In this document: positions 56,307 through 64,000 of the stretch, one piece after another
How the letters are laid out: each line of letters starts with the position of its first letter
Numbering within the stretch: the stretch's first letter is position 1
NCBI GenBank assembly: GCA_025175895.1
Contig: CM045993.1
Coordinates: 59,648,621-59,712,620, forward strand
Direction of reading: 5' to 3'
Source: Wurfbainia villosa
Lineage: Eukaryota > Streptophyta > Magnoliopsida > Zingiberales > Zingiberaceae
Length of the DNA: 64,000 nt
Position numbers and translations under genes: made by a program
The notes under the pieces: generated by a model
Seen by the model: only the letters and a program-made list of their open reading frames with translations
Told to the model about the DNA's origin: nothing
Database searches by the model: none

Positions 56307-57407
56307 CTACCGTGATCTACGAAGATGTGGTGTTACAATAGGTCCAGCCGATTGCTCATCACTATGAGTTGTCGGCTGTTGTGCTTCACCAGGTATCTCA
56401 TTAATGTCTATTTGAGTCTCTCGAGCCTCCTCAAGCTCGACGACACTCCCACTGTTTTCTTGCAAGAGAAACTCTTTCTCTAGAAACACAGCATGCCTTG
56501 AAACAAACACCTTTTGTTCCACAGGATGATAGAATTGGTAACCCCTTGTTTCCTTAGGGTATCCAATAAATAGACATTTATCAGACTTAGCATCCAGTTT
56601 GTCTGATACAGTCCGCTTCACATAAGCAGGACAACCCCATATCTTCAAGTAAGATACATGAGGTTTCTTACCATTCCATATCTCATATGGAGTGGTTGAG
56701 ACTACCTTGGTAGGCATTCTGTTTAACAAGTAAACAGCTGTCTGAAGTGCATAACCCCAAAAGGACTTGGGAAGAGTTGCATGATTCATCATTGACCTGA
56801 CCATGTCCAACAAGGTCCGGTTACGCCTCTCAGATACACCATTATGCTGTGGTGTATAGGGCGGAGTCCATTGAGACAATATGTCATTGTCTCTTAGATA
56901 ATCAAGAAACTCTTGACTTAAGTATTCACCTCCTCGATCCGATCGAAGTATTTTAATACTCTTGTCATGTTGTTTCTCTACTTCATTTCTGAATTCCTTG
57001 AACCTTTCAAAGGCTTCAGACTTGTGTTTCATCAAGAACACATACCCAAACCGTGAGTGATCATCGGTGAAGGTAATGAAGTAGCTATAGCCTCCTAATG
57101 CTTGAGTTGACATAGGTCCACATACATCAGTATGTACTATACCTAGTAACTCTCCCACTCGTTCACCTTTTCCAGTAAAAGGTAACTTAGTCATCTTGCC
57201 TTTTAAGCATGATTCGCATGTATCGTATGAATCCAATTCAAACGATTCCAGAATTCCACATCGGTGTAATTCGGACATGCGTTTCTTGCTTATATGGCCA
57301 AGACGACAATGCCACATATAGGAGTCTATGTGATTATCCTTTCGAGCACGCGTGTTGCTCGCTTCGATATTGAAAATGTCACCGATACGCCCAACGATAA
57401 ATGCCAT
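56307..57407 (-). pseudogene. pol: Integrase, element A4, long open fragment
   Basis: Minus strand, about 366 codons open. From the protease/linker join (FNIEASNTRARKDNHIDSYMWHCRLGH) through the zinc region CESCLKGK and the complete core (HTDVCGP, RSDRGGEY, VSERRN) to the integrase tail (GYPKETRGYQFYHP, LRRSR). All three catalytic acids are present. It is the best-kept integrase in the window, but no protease or reverse transcriptase is in frame with it, so a normal polyprotein cannot form. Confidence 0.88.
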
Positions 57408-57490
57408 TACTCAAAGTTCCAGTGCCAGAAAGGACGCCATTCAAAGTTATATAACAACAATTGTTACTAAACGTTAAATGGAAACCATTT

Positions 57491-57760
57491 CTATTTAAGC
57501 ATGAAATAGATACATTGTTGTTTATTAGAGAAGGACCTTAATAGCAATTTCAAGACTAGTCCACTAGGAGCTTCAACAAATAAGTTCCGATGGCGATCAA
57601 GAACCTTTGCTCCATTGCCAACTCGCAAATTTGACTCCCTCGACAAGTCTTCTTCTATTCCTAGCCCATGTATGTCATTACATATATGTGAGCTACACCC
57701 AAGATCCAATACCCAAGTGTCTAAGGAAATAGAATGACAATCAATAACTAAGATACTCAA
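57491..57760 (-). pseudogene. pol: Protease, element A4
   Basis: Minus strand. ISLDTWVLDLGCSSHICNDI: the catalytic triplet DTG reads DLG, so the Thr next to the catalytic Asp is lost. Short indels distort the downstream part (DRHRNLFVEAPSGLVLKLLLRS) and separate it from integrase. Confidence 0.82.
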
Positions 57761-57789
57761 GAGGATGGGGCATCTGATGCCTTCTTCTT

Positions 57790-58506
57790 CTTCATGGACT
57801 CAATGGCCTTGATGGCAAGTGCCCTGTTCCGCCTTTCTTGCCTTTTCTTTCCTTTTCTTTTTTTGCCTTCCTCTTAGAACCTTTCTTTGAGGAATCAACT
57901 AACAGAACCGCCTTCTCCTCATGCTTCACAGAAGGCTCCACAGTCTTCAGCATATTGAGGAGCTCGGGAATGGTGGATTCCAATTTGTTCATCCTATAGT
58001 TCATCACAAATTTCGAGTAACTCTTGGGCAAACAATGCAGAATTAAGTCAATACTTAACTCATGATCCATCGCAAAACCGAGAGTAGCTAGCCTCTCGAT
58101 GTACCCGTTCATCTTTAGCACAAACGTTGCAGCATTTAACCTTCTTGCATCTTCGTGGTGAAGAGGAGCCTAGAGACCTCGAACCTTTCGGATCTCGCTT
58201 ACTCATCGAACACCTCATGAAGATGGAAGACCATAGTGTTAGCATCCATATGCTCATGCCGCTCGCACTCGTACTCGCGCTAGCAAAGCATGATGCAACT
58301 CACCACCGTAATCGCCACATGCTTCGATAGACCAACATTTGGTCTGGAGTTGCATCGTCCTTAGGACGGTCAGGAAGAGGCTCTTCAAGGACATATGCAA
58401 GCTTTTCCGCCTTGAGAACAATTCTCAGGTTTCTAAGCCAGTCCAGGAAGTTAGGCCCAGTCAGTTTGTTCGAATCAAAAATAGTGCGCAAATTCAAAGA
58501 CGTCAT
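57790..58506 (-). pseudogene. gag: gag, element A4, knuckle region deleted
   Basis: Minus strand from ATG 58506-58504 (MTSLNLRTIFDSNKLTGPNF). The first roughly 60 codons are clean. Frameshifts follow at about 58320 and between 58290 and 58120; capsid-like sequence is open again at 58121-57850 (LKMNGYIERLATLGF...). The CCHC knuckle is gone: at about 57795-57830 the sequence passes from the Lys-rich linker straight to the region after the knuckle. No functional gag can be made. Confidence 0.86.
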
Positions 58507-59782
58507 GATCAATTTATTGACCTAGAAATACAAAACGAGCATATATGAGAAAATGATTTTAAAATGCATCAATATACATTTATAAATCCCATTCATTTTT
58601 CGAATTCAAAACCCCAAAATCACTTCGAGATCGTAGGTCCATCTCCGAATGGTCGATATCCATCATAGTTATGAACAACCTTGGAGAGAGTCCAACAAGC
58701 CATTCATAACTACGACGGTAGGTATCATCTATACCGATTGCATATCACGTGATATGCAACTATCACAATGTGCTATCAACTAATTGAATGTTCACACATA
58801 CATCGGGTTGTTAACACATTAACAAGTATGCATCATATGCATAGCACCCAACTTCACCTCCCTTTACATCGACTTGGAGAGAGTCCAACAAGCCGATGCT
58901 GTGTTAAAGCCAACCCATTAATCGAGACATAGTTTTAATATGGTTAGAGCATTCAACCAATTAGCCCAGCTTGGAGAGAGTCCAACAACCAAAGCTAACG
59001 ATTGACCTCGACTCTTACCATATTAGTATTAAACTATTCCATGGTTTGAACATATTCAGTTCGAGCGGGCTTGGAGAGAGTCCAACAACCCAAACAAGAA
59101 ACAGAACTCTGGTTCTAACCATATTAATGGAAGGTGTAGGCTTTAATATTGATTAAGGGTTTTTATGTCTCATCCTCTTTGCATGCAAATAACTATTATC
59201 TACATGGCATGACATACATGACATACATCTACATGTCACGACACGCATGGCATAATGTTATGCATCTAATGCAATTACATGACATACAATTATGTCATGT
59301 CTATATTTCCTTATATGTCATAACTATTTATGGAAATAAAATATGTTTAAGATTTGATTCTCCAAATCAAATCATAATTAAATTAGGAAACAAATTTCCA
59401 AATCTAATCACATATTTTATTCATGGAATTATTTGATTAAGGAAAATCTATTTAGGAAACCAATTTCCTAAATCATTAAAACTACTTATGGAGATAAAAT
59501 ATTTTAAGATTTGATTTTCCAAATCAAATCATGATTAAATTAGGAAACAAATTTCCAGAATCTAATCAAATATTTTATTTATGGAAAATATCAATTTCCA
59601 TAAATACTTCCAACTTTCCAAAAGTGGAAGATTTCCATAAATACTTCTAGACTTTCCAAAATTGAAAAATTTCCATAAATACTTCTAAATTTCCAAAATT
59701 TAGAAAATTTCCAGAAATACATTATGACTATCGCAAACCATTTTACGATTATGTCGAAACACAACCTGGGCTCGATATCACT
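58507..59782 (-). other. Untranslated leader of A4 with hairpin array
   Basis: Minus strand. Four copies of the shared motif (plus-strand CTTGGAGAGAGTCCAACAA) at 58680-58698, 58873-58891, 58970-58988 and 59070-59088, with the same spacing as A2 and A3. AT-rich tandem units at about 59580-59720. The primer site near 59775 is altered (TGATATCGAGC instead of TGGTATCAGAGC). Confidence 0.8.
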
Positions 59783-61926
59783 GGTTTCCTAAGACTGCAT
59801 GGTGTGTGTTCGATCATGTTTCAAAACATGAGCACAAATGAAGCAATTAAAAATAATAAATCTATATTTATTACAACACACACAACACACATGCTATTAC
59901 AACAAGTGTAGACATAACCGTAAATTAAAATTTGCAATAAAAGGAAATTAAACTACGTTATACCTTCGTGATGACGTAGCGGAACGGCATCAACCGAACG
60001 ATCCTCGTAAGAATCGCCTCTATCCGTATCCACGCCGAGCCTCCTCGATGACTTCGCTAAGCTTCGCCTTCTTCGACGGGTTACTAGCCTCGTGTTGAAG
60101 ACGACGTGATCGAGAGATGATCACGATCCGAATCCAAATTCGGATCCAAAACGAGTTCTCAAAACTCGCTTCTCAGGAGAGGTATTAGTCAACCGTTTGA
60201 CGAATCCTTCGTCCTCCACCTCAGAGGATTACCGGAGATCAAATCCCCGGTAAGTTAGCCGCTGTCGGAGCACTAACCGTCGTCCAAACGACGCTCCGAT
60301 GAGAGGAGAAGAAGCTGTCCAGAAAACTGGACAGCTTGGTGGAGGAGTAGGCGCCGGCCAAAACAAGGAGAGAAAAGGCTCACCTTGATGCCGAACCTAT
60401 AGGAGATCACCGGAGGGTCGCCGGAGGTTCACCGGCTGGAGCTTGAGCGCGCCGACAAGGAGCTGGGCAGCGCCACCATAAGCTGGGCGGCAACAATGTG
60501 TTGGGCGGCAACAACATGTTGGGCGGCTAGGGTTTGGATGATTAGTTAGGGTTTAACAATCCCTTAAGCCCACTTTTATAGAGAACTAATTCTCTTAATG
60601 GTTAATGGATCATATCCATAAAGCCCGTTAACCCGCTCCATTAAGATAAGTTAAAATAAACCAAACCATGATGGTTTATTTTAAGTTAAAACGAACCTAA
60701 CCAACCTTTGGTTCATTCGCTTAATATAAACCAAACCCTTTGGTTTATTCTCATCCATTGGATTAGAACCAAACCATTTTGGTCCATCCATTATGTCTTC
60801 ATAAGACACGCCCATCCACGCTTCCATTGCATCAAACAATTTCATGCTCGCTTATGTTTGGTCCAACCAAACATAGTTTCTCTCGGCCGAGAATCCCATT
60901 CTCAAGCTCGCTTTAAATCCTTTGGATTACACTCGCTGCGTGTGACCAAATAGGTTCTCGGCTTTATGTTGGTCGCCTATAATTAACCATTAATTATAGA
61001 ACGATCATGAGTGGCACCTAGTAGTACATCATGATCCCCAATTAACCGAAAAGATCAACGGTTGATCCGAACTATTTCAAACCCTTCAAGAGCTCGAATG
61101 AATCGTGCCCCATTCCCTTCACTCATCTTATACCCACTTGGTTGTGACATGGTCTATTGTGTCGGGCCCCTCACTAGGTCGACTACGCCACACCTAGCCC
61201 AAGTATCATTTCTCGTCCCTACGGATTCTAGTTACTCCACATGTATCGAGAGTACTTTACTCTAAACATGTAATGCTTTGGCCAAAGACTTTAGTAACAA
61301 TCCGACGAGGCCATGGGTATACATCTCCTCGCAAGGAGTGGTGAATCTTTATAGGCTATTCAAACACCTTCGATCACTGACTTATACCCAATCATCCGGG
61401 TCCACATCTCCTGAGATGTTTGCTTAAGATGTCAAAGCATAAGTCTCCATGATCAAGATGACTTGAATACCGCAAGTCAAAGGAACATCGCACTTAAGCC
61501 ACAGAAGAACTTCATTGACATATCTATATATGCAGAGAACCATATGAAGTCTTACTACCGGTCACTCCAATGAACTAGTTACCATAACTAGCATCCACGA
61601 TTAACTGACAGGAGAATCACCGCTGATACACCAAGGAGTATACCTCGTGCTAGTCTCGACAGAATTGATGGTGTCCAAATCCATCAATTCATCGACTAGG
61701 GATAATTCCGATACATCACAATTACACATGTAGAGATACTCACTAGTTGTGATCCAATCACAAATTCTCTTATGTTGTGAATCGTATCGTGGGCATTTAG
61801 TAAATGAGTTTAAGATCCAATCAAATACATAAAACATGTATACTCAAATAGTGAATCTTCATTTATCATATAAATGGTTCATACATAAGGCGATTGCCTT
61901 AGGACATCTCTCATATATTACTAACA
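59783..61926 (-). repeat. 5' LTR of element A4
   Basis: About 2.14 kb. TATAAAA at 60580-60574. Its element-side end reads CTTAGGAAACC instead of GCCGGAAACCCAACA, resembling the change seen in A2. Several short deletions relative to its own 3' LTR, for example near 59800-60060 and 61605-61625. Confidence 0.9.
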
Positions 61927-61931
61927 TGTGC

Positions 61932-62775
61932 GAGCGTAAGTGAGGTCGTATCCTCTTTACGGGGATGATCTTAAGCGTAGATCCGACCAAAGACATCCTA
62001 TAGATGGTCTAGGTCGAGATCGGACGGTCGACGACCGTCAGAATTATGTTTTTGTTGAGCTAACTTTGACTTGCAGCAAGCATCATTTGCCGGCTTGGAG
62101 GACTCATGTCAATCCCGATCGGAGGTCAAGATCGATGCTACCATCAGTTGACTGATGATGGCCATCAGTCGACTGATGGTCAAGGATCAGCCTCGAGAAG
62201 TCAAGCTCTATCACCATTTTTCAAGGAGGTTTTTGTGCCCAATTCCTATTGGTTGAAGACCCATTCGATGAGGGGCTTAAAGGCTATAAAAGGAGGGCTT
62301 GTCCTAGGGTTTTTCATCAATTAAAAAGCTTCCAAGTGCTTCCGATACGCTATGAGTCTCCGACATCCCTACGACGAAGCGCTGCCGAGACGACGACTCA
62401 AGCTCCAAGATTCAAGTCTTCAAAAGTCGTCGGTATAATCTTTAATTTGTATAAGTTGTTCTTATTTCAAGATTTAAATCATATCAAGGAGAGGGGGAGT
62501 GTCCCTCTACCTTGAGTCTTTCTTGAGTTTTTGTATTCGTTTAACTCCTATCTCCAACGAGAAGGAGTTTGTTTAGTGTTTTGCCCTCCGTGCGTGGTCA
62601 AGGACCACTAGGGCCTTGGAGTAGTAGCCTTCGGCTACGAACTAAGTAAAAAACCCATTGTCTCTTCTATTTTAGATTTATCTTCCGCTGTGTCTACTTG
62701 TGATTTACCGAACGAATTCAAAGAAAAGTTTCTATCGCTATTCACCCCCCTCTAGCGATCCGCTTCGATCCAACA
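61932..62775 (+). repeat. 3' LTR of element E, second part
   Basis: Continues 52315-52570 after A4. TATAAAA at 62285-62291; palindromes AGTTGACT and CAGTCGACTG near 62153 and 62166. Ends CTTCGATCCAACA. Confidence 0.93.
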
Positions 62776-62780
62776 AACCC

Positions 62781-63991
62781 TACAAGAAGCCGCTAGGACA
62801 ATGTTAAATGAGTATAACCTACCCGATAGGTTTTGGGCGGAAGCCGTGAGTACGGCATGCTATGTCCAAAATAGAATCCTTATGGTAAAGAGGCACCTTA
62901 AGACCTCATACGAGATTTATCACGATAAAATACCTAACATCAAGTACTTTAGGGTATTTGGATGTAAGATACATATCCTAAACACTAAGGATTACCTAGG
63001 GAAATTTACATCCAAAACCACAACCGAAATCTTTCTAGGATACTCGACTACAAGCAGAGCTTATAGAATATATAACCACGACACCCTTACAGTCGAGGAG
63101 ACTATCAATGTAGTATTTGATGAAGGACACGAACCTACAAAACCCCCGACAACCCCAATTAGCGAGCCAACTCATACTAGACCTAACTCTGATCCGGAGA
63201 TCTGGTCTAGTGTTAATCCTAACCTAAGTCAACCAAGTCACTCTATCGACCAAGTGATAGATGACTCCAGCCAAACTAGAACTCAAACAAGCCATCCTAT
63301 GGATCAAGTTGTAGACTCAAACCCAAATCCAACTAGGACCCAAACGAATCATCCTATCGACCAAGTGATAGGTGATCCAAGTCTAGAAGTTCGAACTAGA
63401 GCCTCATACAGAAACCTTAGTCAAATATCTTTGATTTCTAAAATTGAACCCAAAACTATTGACCAAGCTCTTCTTGATCCCGATTGGATTATTGCAATGC
63501 AAGAAGAGTTGGCTCAATTCACTAGGAACGAAGTATGGGAATTAGTACCACCACCTAAAGATAAAACAATCATTGGAACAAGGTGGGTGTTTAGAAATAA
63601 AATTGATGATAAAGGTGAAGTAGTTAGAAATAAAGCTAGACTAGTTGCTAAAGGGTTTAGTCAAGTCGAAGGTTTAGATTACGACGAGACTTATGCCCCA
63701 GTAGCTAGATTAGAGTCCATTCGAATGCTATTAGCATATGCAGCACATCGAGGATTTAAATTGTTTCAAATGGATGTGAAATCTGCATTCTTAAATGGAT
63801 ACATTAAAGAAGAAGTTTATGTTAGTCAACCCCCCGGTTTCGAAAGTTTAGACAAACCCGATCATGTCCTTAGGTTAAAGAAAGCTCTTTATGGACTTAA
63901 ACAAGCTCTCGAGCTGCACGAGAGACTTTCGATTTATCTTAAGTCCAAAGGCTTTAACCAAGGTGTAGTCAATTCAACTAGCAATACGTAA
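62781..63991 (+). pseudogene. pol: Integrase C-terminus and reverse transcriptase (part), element F
   Basis: Resumes F pol after E (TLQEAARTMLNEYNLPDRFW). The integrase C-terminal domain (FRVFGCKIHILN, EIFLGYSTTSRAYRIYN) is followed by a variable linker with a tandem (S/N)HPxDQVxxxx repeat at about 63235-63375. Reverse transcriptase starts at about 63480 (MQEELAQFTRNEVWELVPPP; WVFRNKIDDKG; DVKSAFLNG; ALYGLKQA). After LYGLKQA the expected PRAWYERL reads LELHERL, and the frame ends at TAA 63989-63991 before the YVDD site, which would lie beyond the window edge. About 400 codons are open. Confidence 0.9.
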
Positions 63992-64000
63992 ACTGGAACG

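Larger units (their letters stand above)
52571..61926 (-). mobile_element. Copia element A4, minus strand, inserted in the E 3' LTR
   Basis: Perfect duplication TGTGC (52566-52570 and 61927-61931). On the minus strand: 5' LTR 61926-59783, leader, gag from 58506, protease, integrase, reverse transcriptase, deleted RNase H, purine tract (54758-54748) and 3' LTR 54747-52571. 9.36 kb. It is the only minus-strand element in the window, and it shares RNase H lesions with A2 and A3. Many short deletions are scattered over gag, protease, reverse transcriptase and 5' LTR. Confidence 0.95.
48126..62775 (+). mobile_element. Gag-only element E of the F family, inserted in F integrase, hosts A4
   Basis: Perfect duplication AACCC (48121-48125 and 62776-62780). 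It has a 5' LTR at 48126-49186, a primer site, a gag at 49675-51207, about 1.1 kb of non-coding DNA and a 3' LTR split by A4 into 52315-52570 and 61932-62775. There is no trace of pol. LTR and gag are close to F, so E looks like an internally deleted derivative of an F-like element that landed in a relative. Without A4 it is about 5.3 kb, similar in plan to G. Confidence 0.94.
18957..64000 (+). mobile_element. SIRE/Maximus-like copia element F, 3' end beyond the window
   Basis: The oldest element of the right block. It has a 5' LTR at 18957-20041, gag at 20519-20875 plus 26245-27525, protease at 28109-28243, integrase at 47363-48125, and integrase end plus reverse transcriptase from 62781 on. 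Insertions G, A2 and E, each with perfect 5-bp duplications, account for every gap. The large acidic gag with coiled coil, the protease motif LDSGCSRHMTG and the reverse transcriptase sequence fit the SIRE/Maximus clade. RNase H, any envelope-like gene and the 3' LTR lie to the right of the window. Confidence 0.92.

Overview
This window is plant nuclear DNA made almost entirely of LTR retrotransposons of the Ty1/copia superfamily, inserted into one another. I see no host gene, rRNA, tRNA or CRISPR array. The pol order (protease, integrase, reverse transcriptase, RNase H), the CCHC gag knuckles, the primer sites matching initiator tRNA-Met (TGGTATCAGAGC) and the 5-bp target duplications support this. 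A large, repeat-rich angiosperm genome (perhaps a monocot) fits, but the species cannot be read from the sequence.

Left block (1-18332). Element A1, plus strand, 5' end outside the window, has a 2.2-kb 3' LTR at 16129-18332. Its protease is split by a solo LTR of another family (S1, 981-2081, TSD TGTGG). Its integrase is split by complete element B (3101-14076, 1.8-kb LTRs, TSD TCTAC). B is itself split by a solo LTR of a related family (C, 8614-10318, TSD ATCCC). After A1 comes about 620 bp of orphan, LTR-like sequence full of CAGTCGACTG palindromes.

Right block (18957 to past the end). Element F is a SIRE/Maximus-like copia element with a large acidic gag and a protease of the DSGCSRHMTG type. 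It carries three independent insertions. In gag is G (20876-26239, TSD AGCGT), a gag-only element with the window's one clearly intact long gene (573 codons). In protease is A2 (28244-47357, TSD ATATT), whose 3' LTR holds A3 (36526-46093, TSD CTAGG/ATAGG). In integrase is E (48126-62775, TSD AACCC), a gag-only relative of F, whose 3' LTR holds A4 (52571-61926, minus strand, TSD TGTGC). F resumes at 62781 and runs off the window in reverse transcriptase.

Nearly every pol gene is broken, many by CGA-to-TGA or CAG-to-TAG changes typical of decay of methylated plant DNA. The most interesting signals are in non-coding parts. The leaders of A2, A3 and A4 hold four hairpins that share one 19-nt motif but have different stems, and the leader of B has a parallel pair built on a different motif. 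A2, A3 and A4 also share the same 74-bp deletion removing an RNase H active-site motif, yet have different target duplications. This suggests an RNase H-defective lineage that still transposed.
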